Positions 45,024 through 53,585 of a stretch of DNA of 64,000 nt are shown one piece after another. The notes under the pieces were generated by a model. The model saw only the letters and a list, made by a program, of their open reading frames with translations, was not told where the DNA came from and did not search any database. Positions within the stretch are counted from its first letter, which is position 1. Every line of letters starts with the position of its first letter. A program made the translations under genes and the position numbers. The stretch covers positions 1 to 64,000 of the forward strand of contig NZ_JAPZVN010000018.1 of NCBI RefSeq assembly GCF_027533845.1, written 5' to 3'. The DNA is from Streptomyces sp. RPT161. GTDB taxonomy: Bacteria; Actinomycetota; Actinomycetes; Streptomycetales; Streptomycetaceae.

Positions 45024-46010
45024 TTGTCCATCGAGCAGAACGCACCGCGCAACGTGCTCGCGATCGTCTCCCCGCACGTCGGAGGCCGGGCCGCCGGAAC
45101 CGCGCTGGCCGCGGTCTTCGCCGACCGTGCCCAGGTCACCGTGGTCGAAGCGGCCGACGAGGACCCGAAGGCGCTACGGGATGCCCATGTCGTCATCACC
45201 GGCCTCGGCCCGGTGACCGCAGACCACATCGCCGCCGCGCCCGAGCTGCGACTGATCCAGTGCGCGAGCCACGGCTTCGACTACGTGGACGTGGCCGCCG
45301 CCCGGCAGCGCGGCATCCCGGTGAGCACCATCGGATCCAGCGGCGCGGAACAGCAGAACGTCGCCGAGCAGACCTTCGCCCTCATGCTCGCACTGGCCAA
45401 GCAGCTCATCCCCGCCCACACCGCGCTGGTCGACGCGGACTGGGCGCTGCCCCGGCTCCAGCAGTCCATCACCGAGCTGTCCGGCAAGACCCTCGGCATC
45501 ATCGGCTTCGGCCGCATCGGCCAGGAGGTCGCCCGCCGCGCCGCCGCGTTCGAGATGCGGGTGGTCTACACCGACCGGTCCGGTGGATCACCGCGGGACG
45601 ATCTCCAACTCGAAGCTCATCGCGTCGAGTTGGATGAGCTGCTGCGCACCGCCGACTACGTCTCCGTGCACGCCCCGCTGACCGACGAGAACCGGCATCT
45701 GCTCAACGCCGAGCGGCTGCGCATGCTCAAGCCCACCGCGTTCGTCATCAACACCGCACGCGGCGCGCTGATCGACCAGGACGCGCTGGCCGACGCGCTG
45801 GAGGCGGGCGCGCTCGCCGGAGCGGGTCTGGACGTCTTCGACCCCGAACCGCCCACCGCCGCACTGCGGTTGCTGCGCGCCCCCAGGGTGGTGCTGTCGC
45901 CGCACGTCGCCGGGGTGACCCGGGAGACACTGGTGCGCATCGCGATGGCCGCGGTACGCAACGTCTCCGACTATCTGGACGGCAAGGAGCCGCGGGACAT
46001 CGTCGGGTGA
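45024..46010 (+). CDS. D-isomer-specific 2-hydroxyacid dehydrogenase
   Basis: A 328-residue NAD(P)-dependent dehydrogenase. LIQCASHGFDYVDVAAARQR opens the substrate domain, LGIIGFGRIGQEVARRAAAF is the Rossmann loop, and NTARGALIDQDALADAL, DVFDPEPP and LSPHVAGVT provide the catalytic Arg, Glu and His. It interconverts a 2-keto and a D-2-hydroxyacid. The start is an unusual TTG with TAGGAG eight bases upstream; no ATG/GTG fits. It follows the monooxygenase by 10 bases, so the pair likely handles related hydroxyacids. Confidence 0.88.
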   Translation: MSIEQNAPRNVLAIVSPHVGGRAAGTALAAVFADRAQVTVVEAADEDPKALRDAHVVITGLGPVTADHIAAAPELRLIQCASHGFDYVDVAAARQRGIPVSTIGSSGAEQQNVAEQTFALMLALAKQLIPAHTALVDADWALPRLQQSITELSGKTLGIIGFGRIGQEVARRAAAFEMRVVYTDRSGGSPRDDLQLEAHRVELDELLRTADYVSVHAPLTDENRHLLNAERLRMLKPTAFVINTARGALIDQDALADALEAGALAGAGLDVFDPEPPTAALRLLRAPRVVLSPHVAGVTRETLVRIAMAAVRNVSDYLDGKEPRDIVG

Positions 46011-46196
46011 CGGCTCCGGCCGCCCGGCACCAGGTCGCCGTGGACGGCCGGTCCACGCCGCGAGGGTCGCCCGCCGTCACGGCGGGGCGAAACGTCGGGG
46101 GCAGGCCCCCGACACCCCCGGCGGGTCGACCGCCATCCCGGCGATGTCTCCGCGCGCCTTCCGCTCGGCGGGTGCCGGGTGCTACGGCATAGGGAT

Positions 46197-47360
46197 ATGC
46201 CCGCGATCCTGCACGCGCTGTCCATCACCGGTGCCATGACCTGGGAGATCACCTGGGCGCTGATCCTGGGCTTCACCCTGTCCGCCATCGTGCAGGCCGT
46301 GGTGCGCAGGTCCACCATCGTGCGGCTGCTGGGCGACGACCGCCCCCGTACCCTCGCCCGAGCGGCGGGCCTGGGGGTGGCGTCGTCCTCCTGCTCGTAC
46401 GCCGCGGTCGCGCTGGCGCGCGCGCTGTTCCGCAGGGGCGCGAACTTCACCGCCGCGATGGCCTTCGAGATCGCCTCCACCAACCTGGTGGTCGAACTCG
46501 GGGTGATCATGGCCCTGTTGATGGGCTGGCAGTTCACCGTCGCGGAGTTCATCGGCGGACCGATCATGATCGTGGTGCTGGCGGTGCTGTTCCGCCTGCT
46601 GCTGCGGGAGCCGCTGTTGCGCGAGGCCCGTGCACAGGCGGAGCGCGGGCTGGCCGGTGCCATGGAGGGGCACGCGGCGATGGACATGTCGGTACGGCGC
46701 CCCGGGTCGTTCCTCCGGCGGCTGTTCTCTGCCGAGGGCTTCACCGCGACATCGCACGTCTTCGTCATGGAGTGGGCGGCGATCCTGCGGGACCTGCTGG
46801 TCGGGCTGCTGATCGCCGGGGCCGTCGCCGCCTGGGTGCCGGACACGTTCTGGCGCGGGTTCTTCTTCGCCGGGCATCCGCTGGCCGCCAGGCTGTGGGG
46901 GCCGCTCATCGGGCCGGTGGTGGCGGTGGTGTCGTTCGTCTGCTCCATCGGCAACGTGCCGCTGGCCGTGGTGCTGTGGAAGGGCGGCATCAGCTTCGGC
47001 GGCGTGGTCGCGTTCGCCTTCGCCGACCTGCTGATCCTTCCGATCCTCAACATCTACCGGAAGTACTACGGCGCGCGCATGGCCGCCTTCCTGCTGGCCA
47101 CCTTCTACGTCGCGACGGTGGTCGCCGGCTACTGCGTCGAGTTCCTCTTCGGCGGGGTGCGGCTCGTCCCCGACCAGGCCAGGGCCAGGCTCCCGGTGGA
47201 GGGGGTGTCCTGGAACTACACCACCTGGCTCAACATCGTCTTCCTGGTGCTGGCGGCGGTGCTGCTGGTGCGCTTCGTCCGCACCGGCGGGTTCGCCATG
47301 CTGCGGATGATGGGCGGCTCACCGGCCGTGTCCGGTGACCACGGCCACGGCGCCCAATAG
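46197..47360 (+). CDS. ArsP-like permease (PF03773-type)
   Basis: A 387-residue integral membrane protein with about eight to ten helices and two Cys-containing repeats: GVASSSCSYAAVALARALFR with FEIASTNLVVELGV, and VVSFVCSIGNVPLAVVLWKG with FADLLILPILN. This matches the ArsP/YraQ permease family, some of which export trivalent organoarsenicals; the two Cys are the probable metal-thiol sites. The ATG at 46197 follows AGGGAT. No ars gene is near, so the substrate is open. Confidence 0.85.
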   Translation: MPAILHALSITGAMTWEITWALILGFTLSAIVQAVVRRSTIVRLLGDDRPRTLARAAGLGVASSSCSYAAVALARALFRRGANFTAAMAFEIASTNLVVELGVIMALLMGWQFTVAEFIGGPIMIVVLAVLFRLLLREPLLREARAQAERGLAGAMEGHAAMDMSVRRPGSFLRRLFSAEGFTATSHVFVMEWAAILRDLLVGLLIAGAVAAWVPDTFWRGFFFAGHPLAARLWGPLIGPVVAVVSFVCSIGNVPLAVVLWKGGISFGGVVAFAFADLLILPILNIYRKYYGARMAAFLLATFYVATVVAGYCVEFLFGGVRLVPDQARARLPVEGVSWNYTTWLNIVFLVLAAVLLVRFVRTGGFAMLRMMGGSPAVSGDHGHGAQ

Positions 47361-47395
47361 GCCCGCGGTACGGGCGGTTTGGGCGCCGCGTCGGG

Positions 47396-47683
47396 TCATA
47401 CGATGGCGCGCTCCGGGATGGGCACCTCCTCGCCGTCCACCTCCAGGGTGACGCGGGGGATGGCGGAGCCGAACCGGGCCTGGTGCACATGGATGCGGAA
47501 CGGCAGGGGCGGGTCCTCGGGCAGTTCACCGGAGAGCAGGCTGGTGCCGGAGCCGTGCACGCGTTGGCAGAAGACCTCTTTGCCGTCGACCAGCAACTCG
47601 ATCTCACTGGTCAGCCCGGACCGCACCGTCACCGTGATCGAGTGTCCGGCGTGGTCGATGTGGAAGTGGAACGGGCGCCCCAT
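47396..47683 (-). CDS. Conserved beta-rich small protein
   Basis: A 95-residue protein rich in beta strands: MGRPFHFHIDHAGHSITVTV, SEIELLVDGKEVFCQRVHGS, PFRIHVHQARFGSAIPRVTL and VDGEEVPIPER. It may be a small immunoglobulin- or FHA-like fold. GGAGGTG precedes the ATG. It is convergent with the permease and 36 bases downstream of the flavohaemoglobin on the same strand order, so could be read with it. Function unknown. Confidence 0.7.
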   Translation of the reverse strand: MGRPFHFHIDHAGHSITVTVRSGLTSEIELLVDGKEVFCQRVHGSGTSLLSGELPEDPPLPFRIHVHQARFGSAIPRVTLEVDGEEVPIPERAIV

Positions 47684-47718
47684 GACGCACCTCCGTAGTA
47701 CTCAGGTGCTCATCCAGC

Positions 47719-48921
47719 TTATGGCCTGTCCGCCGGATCCTCATCGGATGTGCGCGGCGGCAGCCACAGGTCCGGGCCGAACACCTCGTAGTGGATGTCC
47801 GCAGCGCGCACACCCAGTTCGAGCAGTTGCGACCGGGCGGCGCGCATGAAGGGCAGCGGGCCGCACAGATAGGCGGTGGTCCGTGGTGGTACGGGGAGGG
47901 TGCGCAGGTCGACCAGGCCCGTGCGGTCGGCGGGCCAGGGGCCTTCCGGGTGCTCGTACCAGACGTGCGCGGTGGCGTTCGGCAGCTTGGCGACGAGCTG
48001 GTCGAACTCGGTGCGGAAGGCGTGGGTGCGCGGGCCGCGGTCGGCGTGGACGGCGATCACCTGCCGCCGTGCGCCGGTGGCGGCGAGCTGGCCGAGCATG
48101 GCGTTCATCGGCGTACAGCCGATCCCGGCGGAGGCGAGCAGCACCGGTGTGTCGCCGTCGTCCAGCGTGACGTCGCCGAACGGGGCGCTGATCCGCAGCA
48201 CGTCGCCGTCGTGGACGTGCTGGTGCAGATGCCGGGAGACCGTGCCGTCGGCCCTGACGGTGAACTGGAAAGCGGCGGTGCGCGTACCGGACAGACTGTA
48301 CTGGCGTATCTGCCGTGCGCCGTCGGGGAGTTGGGCCTGGACGGAGACGTACTGGCCCGGCCGGGACGGCGGTGGCGGGGCGCCGTCCGCGGGCCGGACC
48401 AGGAACGTGACGACGTCGGCGGTCTCCTGGAACCTGGCCAGCACCTGGTAGTCCCGCCAGGTGTCGCCGTCCGGGGCGCCGAAGCGGGCGTACAGCCGTT
48501 CCTCGATGGCGATCAGGGCGTTGGCCATCAGCCAGTACACCTCGTCCCAGGCGGCGGCGACCTCCTCGGTCACCGCGTCCCCCAGCACTTCGACGATGGC
48601 CGCGAACAGATGGGTGTGGACGATCTCGTACTGGTCGCGGGTGATGCCGAGCGAGGCGTGCTTGTGGGCGATGCGGGCGAGCATCGTGTCGGGGCGCACC
48701 TCGGGGTGGCTGACCAGGGCGCCCGCGAAGGCGGCGATGGAGCCCGCCAGGGCCTGCCGCTGGGCGCCGTTGGCCTGGTTGCCGCGGTTGAACAGGTCGC
48801 GCTCCAGCTCGGGGTGCGCGGCGAACAGCCGGGCGTAGAAGGCGGCGGCGATCTCCTCGATGGCCGCGCCCACGGCGGGCAGGGTGGCGCGGATGGTGTC
48901 GGCGGACTTCTGAGACAGCAT
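47719..48921 (-). CDS. hmp: Flavohaemoglobin (nitric oxide dioxygenase)
   Basis: A 400-residue three-domain protein. The globin part (residues 1-140) has proximal His in IAHKHASLGI and CD-region Phe; the FAD domain contains GQYVSVQAQLPDGARQIRQYSLSG; and the NAD domain contains VLLASAGIGCTPMNAMLGQL and YLCGPLPFMRA. It detoxifies NO to nitrate using NAD(P)H and O2. ATG at 48921 has TTGGAGCC upstream; a TTG at 48933 is the alternative. Upstream of it lies an element shared with the nsrR promoter, fitting NsrR control. Confidence 0.95.
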   Translation of the reverse strand: MLSQKSADTIRATLPAVGAAIEEIAAAFYARLFAAHPELERDLFNRGNQANGAQRQALAGSIAAFAGALVSHPEVRPDTMLARIAHKHASLGITRDQYEIVHTHLFAAIVEVLGDAVTEEVAAAWDEVYWLMANALIAIEERLYARFGAPDGDTWRDYQVLARFQETADVVTFLVRPADGAPPPPSRPGQYVSVQAQLPDGARQIRQYSLSGTRTAAFQFTVRADGTVSRHLHQHVHDGDVLRISAPFGDVTLDDGDTPVLLASAGIGCTPMNAMLGQLAATGARRQVIAVHADRGPRTHAFRTEFDQLVAKLPNATAHVWYEHPEGPWPADRTGLVDLRTLPVPPRTTAYLCGPLPFMRAARSQLLELGVRAADIHYEVFGPDLWLPPRTSDEDPADRP

Positions 48922-48931
48922 CAAGGGCTCC

Positions 48932-48957
48932 AAAGTAGTATGTCAGATTCGTATTTT
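48932..48957 (-). promoter_or_regulatory. Candidate NsrR site of hmp
   Basis: Reading on the minus strand, ATACGAATCTGACATAC is centred about 25 bases upstream of the hmp start. It shares CGAATCTGA with the nsrR upstream region and has an imperfect dyad, as expected for an NsrR operator. Confidence 0.55.
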
Positions 48958-49009
48958 CGAACGCGTGGAACCGGCCTTCGAGCGTGGTGCGCGAGGGGAA
49001 CGGGCTCGC

Positions 49010-49447
49010 TCAACCCCGCAGCGGCAGCCCCATCAGGACCGGGCCGGTGGGGGAGGCGACCAGGTCCTGCACGGTGATCGGATCGAGCGCGGCGTAGAAG
49101 GCGTCCTGCGCGGCCCGTAGCGCGCTGCGCAGTCGGCAGGCGGCGCGCAGCGGGCACGGCGGCTCGTCCTCGCAGCCGACCACGTCCCCCACCCCCTCCA
49201 ACTCCCGTACCAGCCGACCCAGCGAGCCGGTGCGCCCGGTGTGGGTGAGGGACAGGCCGCCGCCCCGGCCGCGGCGCGCGTCGACCACGCCGAGGTGCTG
49301 GAGCCGGGTCACGACCTTCGCCGCGTGGGTATAGGGCACGGACATCGCGTCAGCCACCTCGCGGGTGGTCGGCGGGTTCTTCCGGTCCGCCACGGCGAGG
49401 CGCATCGCGATGCGCAGTGCAAGGTCTGTGCTCTTGGTCAGTCGCAC
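49010..49447 (-). CDS. nsrR: NsrR, Rrf2-family [Fe-S] NO sensor
   Basis: A 145-residue Rrf2 regulator. The N terminus reads MRLTKSTDLALRIAMRLAVA (GTG start), then TTREVADAMSVPYTHAAKVV, the helix-turn-helix. Cys92, Cys98 and Cys104 (GCEDEPPCPLRAAC) are spaced as in S. coelicolor NsrR, where they hold a [4Fe-4S] cluster that NO destroys. It represses hmp and itself. It lies directly upstream of hmp on the same strand, with an AATCTG/CAGATT dyad at its own promoter. Confidence 0.93.
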   Translation of the reverse strand: MRLTKSTDLALRIAMRLAVADRKNPPTTREVADAMSVPYTHAAKVVTRLQHLGVVDARRGRGGGLSLTHTGRTGSLGRLVRELEGVGDVVGCEDEPPCPLRAACRLRSALRAAQDAFYAALDPITVQDLVASPTGPVLMGLPLRG

Positions 49448-49462
49448 GAGCAGCAGCGTAAC

Positions 49463-49487
49463 TAATGCGAATCTGATGCTCCAGATT
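49463..49487. promoter_or_regulatory. Candidate NsrR autoregulatory site
   Basis: AATGCGAATCTGATGCTC with CAGATT four bases on gives AATCTG/CAGATT arms, 16 bases upstream of the nsrR start. CGAATCTGA is shared with the hmp element. Confidence 0.55.
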
Positions 49488-49608
49488 GGGTTCCGTAGTA
49501 CGTCACCTGGTCCTCGGGGCTCCCAGGGCGTGACCAAGATCCAGGTCATAGGGTTGCCCCTGCCGCTCGCCGGAGCGGCGTGGCAGCGGAAGAGACGTGG
49601 AGGAACGG

Positions 49609-50469
49609 ATGTCGGTCAGTCGCCGGACGGTACTGGCGGTCATGGCGGGAGGGGTGCTCGCGGGCTGCGGCACCGCACGGAACACCGCCGCGAGCGCGTC
49701 GCCGAGGCCCACCGCCACCCCCTCGGCGGAGCCCACGCCCTCGGTGGCGCAGCCGGCCGTGCCCACCCGCGCCGACGAGGTCGCCCGCTACGGACGCCTC
49801 ACCCCCACCAAGTGGGGGCTCGACGGCGTGCCCGGCATGGTCTCACGGCTGCCCGCCGGACATCGGGCGACAGCGCTGACCTTCGACGCGTGCGGCGGCC
49901 GGGGCGGCAGCGAGTACGACAGCGGGTTGATCGAGTGCCTGCGCGCACACAAGGTGCCCGCGACCCTGTTCATCAACTCCCGCTGGATAGACGAGAACCG
50001 CGCCACCTTCGACCACCTCGCGGCGGACCCGCTGTTCGAGATAGCCAACCACGGCACCCGGCACCTCCCGCTGTCGGTCTCCGGCCGATCCGCGTACGGG
50101 ATACCCGGCACCCGTAGCGCCGGAGAGGTGTACGACGAGGTGGCGGGGAACCGGGAGAAGCTCACCAAGCTCCTCGGCCACCCGCCCCGCTACTTCCGCT
50201 CGGGCACCGCCTACTGCGACGACGTGGCCGCGCGGATCGTCTCCGACCTCGGTGAGCGGTTCATCAGCTTCGACGTCAACGGCGACGGCGGCGCCACCTT
50301 CACCCCGCAGCAGGTGCACCAGGCGGTGCTCACCGCGCGGCACGGCTCCATCGTCATCAGCCACATGAACCACCCGAGGGGCGGCACGGCACGCGGATAC
50401 GCAACCGCCATACCGCGACTGCTGGAATCCGGCCACCAGTTCGTAAGGCTCTCCGACGCGCTCACATGA
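49609..50469 (+). CDS. Tat-exported lipoprotein with polysaccharide deacetylase domain
   Basis: A 286-residue lipoprotein. SVSRRTVLAVMAGGVLAGCG combines a twin-arginine motif with a lipobox (LAGC). After a Pro/Ser-rich linker the CE4-like domain contains ALTFDACGG (motif 1, with Cys replacing part of DDG), FEIANHGTRHLP (metal His), RYFRSGTAYCDD and SIVISHMNHPR (catalytic His). Altered motif 1 suggests an atypical or non-catalytic member. ATG at 49609 follows GGAGGAACG. Its stop overlaps the next gene's start (ATGA). Confidence 0.87.
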   Translation: MSVSRRTVLAVMAGGVLAGCGTARNTAASASPRPTATPSAEPTPSVAQPAVPTRADEVARYGRLTPTKWGLDGVPGMVSRLPAGHRATALTFDACGGRGGSEYDSGLIECLRAHKVPATLFINSRWIDENRATFDHLAADPLFEIANHGTRHLPLSVSGRSAYGIPGTRSAGEVYDEVAGNREKLTKLLGHPPRYFRSGTAYCDDVAARIVSDLGERFISFDVNGDGGATFTPQQVHQAVLTARHGSIVISHMNHPRGGTARGYATAIPRLLESGHQFVRLSDALT

Positions 50470-51266
50470 GCCATCCTTGGGGCATGCCCGACGAGCGAAC
50501 CGAGGACCCCGGATACCCGGCACGGCAGGCCTCCCGGATGGCCTCGCTGGAGCAACTGGACGCGACGGTGCCCACCTGCCGCGCGTGCCCCCGCCTGGTG
50601 GAGTGGCGCGAGCACACCGCGCGGGTCAAGCGCAGGGCCTTCCAGGACTGGGACTACTGGGCCCGGCCGGTACCCGGCCTCGGGCCACCGGACGCGGCAC
50701 TGGCCGTCGTCGGGCTGGCTCCCGCCGCGCACGGCGGTAACCGCACCGGCCGGATCTTCACCGGCGACCCATCCGGAGAGGTGCTGTACGCGGCGCTGTA
50801 CGACGTGGGCCTCGCCTCGCAGCCCACGGCCACCCACCGCGACGACGGGCTGGAACTGTACGGCGTGCGGATCACCTCCCCGGTGCACTGCGCACCGCCG
50901 CAGAACCGGCCCACCCCGGCCGAGCGGGACACCTGCCGACCGTGGCTGGCGCGGGAGCTGGAACTGCTGCGGCCCACGCTGCGGGCCGTGGTGGTGCTCG
51001 GCGCGTTCGGCTGGCAGGCGCTGCTGCCGGTGCTGGCCAGCGCCGGATGGCGGCTGCCCAGACCGCGCCCGGCCTTCGGGCACGGGGCACAGGTCCTGCT
51101 GGCGGACGAGCGCGGCGGCCGGGGACTGCATCTGCTCGGCTGCTACCACCCGAGCCAGCGCAATGTGTTCACCGGTCGGCTCACCCCGGCCATGCTCCGC
51201 ACCGCGCTGCGCGACGGCGCCGCGCTCGCCGGACTGCCCCGGCCTCCGTCCACCGACGACCGGTGA
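50466..51266 (+). CDS. Family 5 uracil-DNA glycosylase
   Basis: A 266-residue UDG of the UdgB/family 5 type. TCRACPRLVEWREHTARVKR provides Fe-S Cys ligands, VVGLAPAAHGGNRTGRIFTG is motif A (with Ala rather than Asp or Asn at the catalytic site, as in family 5), and LGCYHPSQRNVFTGRLTP is motif B, with VHCAPPQNRPTPAERDTCRP giving further Cys. It removes uracil and hypoxanthine from DNA. It is coupled by an ATGA overlap to the deacetylase lipoprotein, an odd pair. Confidence 0.9.
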   Translation: MSHPWGMPDERTEDPGYPARQASRMASLEQLDATVPTCRACPRLVEWREHTARVKRRAFQDWDYWARPVPGLGPPDAALAVVGLAPAAHGGNRTGRIFTGDPSGEVLYAALYDVGLASQPTATHRDDGLELYGVRITSPVHCAPPQNRPTPAERDTCRPWLARELELLRPTLRAVVVLGAFGWQALLPVLASAGWRLPRPRPAFGHGAQVLLADERGGRGLHLLGCYHPSQRNVFTGRLTPAMLRTALRDGAALAGLPRPPSTDDR

Positions 51267-51313
51267 CGGCCCGCCGACATGCGCGGCACGGCAACCTGGC
51301 GGAAGGTGAGCAT

Positions 51314-51595
51314 ATGAACCACCATCACCGCTCGCCCGCACGGGCGCTCGACATCGACACCCGCCTGGTCACCGCCGGAGCGATGCTCACGGTGTGCGGC
51401 TCGCTGGTGGCGTTCGCCGGTTTGGCACTCGCCGGCTTCGCGCTGGTCAACGCGGGACGGCAGTGGGTACGGCAGATGGAGGTGCCGCCCGGCGAACTGG
51501 CGGCGGCCAAGCTGCGCCAGGCCAAGCAGGCGTCGCTGGCGGGCATGCAGGCCTGGCAGGCGGCCCAGGGCGACGGCGGCCGGACGAACCCGTAA
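51314..51595 (+). CDS. Small membrane protein of unknown function
   Basis: A 93-residue protein with one membrane helix region (LVTAGAMLTVCGSLVAFAGL plus ALAGFALVNAG) and a cytoplasmic helix GELAAAKLRQAKQASLAGMQ. It begins MNHHHRSPARALDIDTR. GGAAGGTGAGC precedes ATG. Streptomyces carry many such 90-residue proteins; function unknown. Confidence 0.72.
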   Translation: MNHHHRSPARALDIDTRLVTAGAMLTVCGSLVAFAGLALAGFALVNAGRQWVRQMEVPPGELAAAKLRQAKQASLAGMQAWQAAQGDGGRTNP

Positions 51596-51641
51596 CGGAC
51601 CCACCTGCCGCCCCTCACCCGGCGGGTGCTTGAATCGCCGG

Positions 51642-52301
51642 ATGATTGATCATGTTGTGCTGCGCGTGTTCATCGGACCCGACGGGCGCGGCGGGAACCC
51701 GCTCGGCGTGGTGACCGACGGCACCCAGGTACCCGGCACGGACGAACGCCAGCGGCTGGCCGCCGAACTCGGTTACAGCGAGACCGTGTTCATCGACGAC
51801 GCCTCGCGCGGCGCGGTCGACATCTACACCCCAAGCGCCCGGCTGCCTTTCGCCGGGCATCCGCTGGTGGGCGTCTCATGGCTGCTGGGGGAGCGCGGTC
51901 AGCGGGTCGAGGTGCTGCGACCGCCGGCCGGGGACGTGCCGACCTGGACGGACGGCGACTTCACCTGGATCCGCGGGCGCGCCGAGTGGGCCTCCGGGCG
52001 ACGCACGCAGCAGTACGCCTCGGCGGCCGAGGTGGACGCCCTGCCCGCCCCGCCCCCGGGCGAGGGCTGGCTGTACGCCTGGGCGTGGCTGGACGAGGCG
52101 GGGGGACGGGTTCGGGCCAGGGCCTTTCCGCGGCGCGGCGACAACATCGTGGAGGACGAGGCGACGGGCGCCGCCGCGGTCGTCCTCACCGCGGAACTAG
52201 GCCGCCCGCTCACCATCCACCAGGGCGCCGCCTCCCAGATCCTCACCCGTCCCCAGGAGGACGGCTGGATCGACGTCGGCGGTCGCGCCGCCATGGCTTA
52301 A
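51642..52301 (+). CDS. PhzF-family isomerase-like protein (short form)
   Basis: A 219-residue PhzF-fold protein. VLRVFIGPDGRGGNPLGVV is the first strand, LGYSETVFIDDA contains the catalytic Glu, and PFAGHPLVGVSWLL and EDEATGAAAVVLT are characteristic. Usual PhzF proteins are 260-300 residues; this one is compact but keeps both halves. Isomerase activity is plausible; substrate unknown. ATG at 51642 has no strong ribosome site. Confidence 0.85.
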   Translation: MIDHVVLRVFIGPDGRGGNPLGVVTDGTQVPGTDERQRLAAELGYSETVFIDDASRGAVDIYTPSARLPFAGHPLVGVSWLLGERGQRVEVLRPPAGDVPTWTDGDFTWIRGRAEWASGRRTQQYASAAEVDALPAPPPGEGWLYAWAWLDEAGGRVRARAFPRRGDNIVEDEATGAAAVVLTAELGRPLTIHQGAASQILTRPQEDGWIDVGGRAAMA

Positions 52302-52305
52302 GGAC

Positions 52306-52335
52306 CGTGCCCGCACCGGGAGCGGTACGGGCACG
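52306..52335. terminator. Bidirectional terminator
   Basis: CGTGCCCGCACC pairs with GGTACGGGCACG over 12 positions with one mismatch between the convergent PhzF-like and CBS genes. Confidence 0.8.
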
Positions 52336-52343
52336 TGATGCGG

Positions 52344-52781
52344 TCACCGGGCGGAGTACACCGCGTCGCAGAACTCGGCGATCTCGTGTTCCGGCAGGTT
52401 GCGCACGACGTCGGCCTCGCTGATGACGCCGACCAGGCGCTTTTGCTCCAGCACCGGAAGCCTGCGGATCTTGTGGTCCTCCATCATGTGCAGCGCGTCG
52501 CCGATCTCCGCGTCGGCGTCGACCCAGTGCAGACGGCTGGCGAGTTCACGGGCCTTGACGGTCGACGGGTCCCGGCCTTCCGCACAACACTTGATCACGA
52601 TGTCGCGGTCGGTGATGATCCCGGTCAACCGGTCGTGGTCGCAGATCGGCAGCGACCCTACCTCGAGGTCGCGCATCATCACCGCGGCGTCCTTGAGGCT
52701 CTTCTCCGCGTCGACGCACTGGGCGCCCTTGTGCATGATGTCGCGGGCCTTGCCTTTGAGTGCTGTCTTCCGCTTCGCCAC
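52344..52781 (-). CDS. Tandem CBS-domain protein
   Basis: A 145-residue protein with two CBS motifs: ARDIMHKGAQCVDAEKSLKD to LTGIITDRDIVIKC, and WVDADAEIGDALHMMEDHKI to LVGVISEADVVRNLP. Such Bateman pairs bind adenosine nucleotides and sense energy or redox state. Starts with GTG after GAGGAGGTGAG. Many stand-alone copies occur in Streptomyces. It is convergent with the PhzF-like gene. Confidence 0.9.
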   Translation of the reverse strand: MAKRKTALKGKARDIMHKGAQCVDAEKSLKDAAVMMRDLEVGSLPICDHDRLTGIITDRDIVIKCCAEGRDPSTVKARELASRLHWVDADAEIGDALHMMEDHKIRRLPVLEQKRLVGVISEADVVRNLPEHEIAEFCDAVYSAR

Positions 52782-53069
52782 TGTGGCTCACCTCCTCGGT
52801 GATTCCCGGCCATGCCGGTATTCCTCTGCCAGGGCGAACCCGTGCATACCGAGAAAAGTGCAGAACAGTTCCATACTGACCGCGCCCCGCGCATCCCACC
52901 ATCGGAGCGCATAAACGGGTGGAGCCCGTTCACTACTGACCGCCACAGCACGAACCCGGTACGGAAGCGGATCTGGACGGTTCACGGCGGAACCCGCGTG
53001 CGGTTGCGCCGTCCCACGCCGATCGGTCGAACCAGGCCACCGCGTACCGTTCGGTGCGGCGAAGGGTAC
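52782..53069. other. Upstream region of the CBS gene
   Basis: No gene. GTACCGTTCGGTGCGGCG at 53044-53061 is nearly identical to an element before the Lsr2-family gene (55643-55660). Confidence 0.45.
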
Positions 53070-53585
53070 CTAGTGGGCGGTGACCCGCGCGCTCATGTGG
53101 ACCAGTCCCGCGACCCCGAACTGGAGCGTCAGCGGCAGCGTGCCGTTGGCGGTGGCGCCGTTCACCTTGGGGAGTTGGACGCTGGGGCCGCCCTGGCCGC
53201 CGAAGGTGACGGTGGTGCCGGGGTTGAGCAGGATGCCCGAGGTGGACAGCGAGCCGTTGCCGGTGCTGTTGCCCTGCAAGGTGGCGCGACCGCCGTTGGG
53301 GGTCGCGACCATGGCCAGGTGCTCGGCCACGCTGCCGCCGTTGCGGATGGTCATGGTGAGCTGGCCCGTGCCGGACGGCCCGATGTGCGCCACCGCGTTG
53401 TGGACCGCCAGGTTCGTGCCGGGAACCTGGATGTTCAGCTCGCCCGGGGTGGTGGCGGTGTCGCTGGGGGTGACCGGACCGGATGGCTGGGTCTGACCGC
53501 CCGAACAAGCCGTGGCCAGTGCGAGTAGCGCGGCCGTGGCCACGGCCGCGCTGGCGGTTCGGGAGGAGACGCCGTTGCGTGTCAT
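53070..53585 (-). CDS. Lipoprotein with PCu(A)C-like domain
   Basis: A 171-residue lipoprotein: signal ending at lipobox ATAC, linker, then GELNIQVPGTNLAVHNAVAH, TGQLTMTIRNGGSVAEHLAM and LPLTLQFGVAGLVHMSARV. The beta-sandwich pattern fits the PCu(A)C copper chaperone fold, but the usual HxM/MxM copper ligands in the middle are replaced by GGRATLQGNSTGNGS. It is likely an outer-membrane-face structural or ligand-binding relative rather than a copper carrier. ATG at 53585. Confidence 0.68.
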   Translation of the reverse strand: MTRNGVSSRTASAAVATAALLALATACSGGQTQPSGPVTPSDTATTPGELNIQVPGTNLAVHNAVAHIGPSGTGQLTMTIRNGGSVAEHLAMVATPNGGRATLQGNSTGNGSLSTSGILLNPGTTVTFGGQGGPSVQLPKVNGATANGTLPLTLQFGVAGLVHMSARVTAH

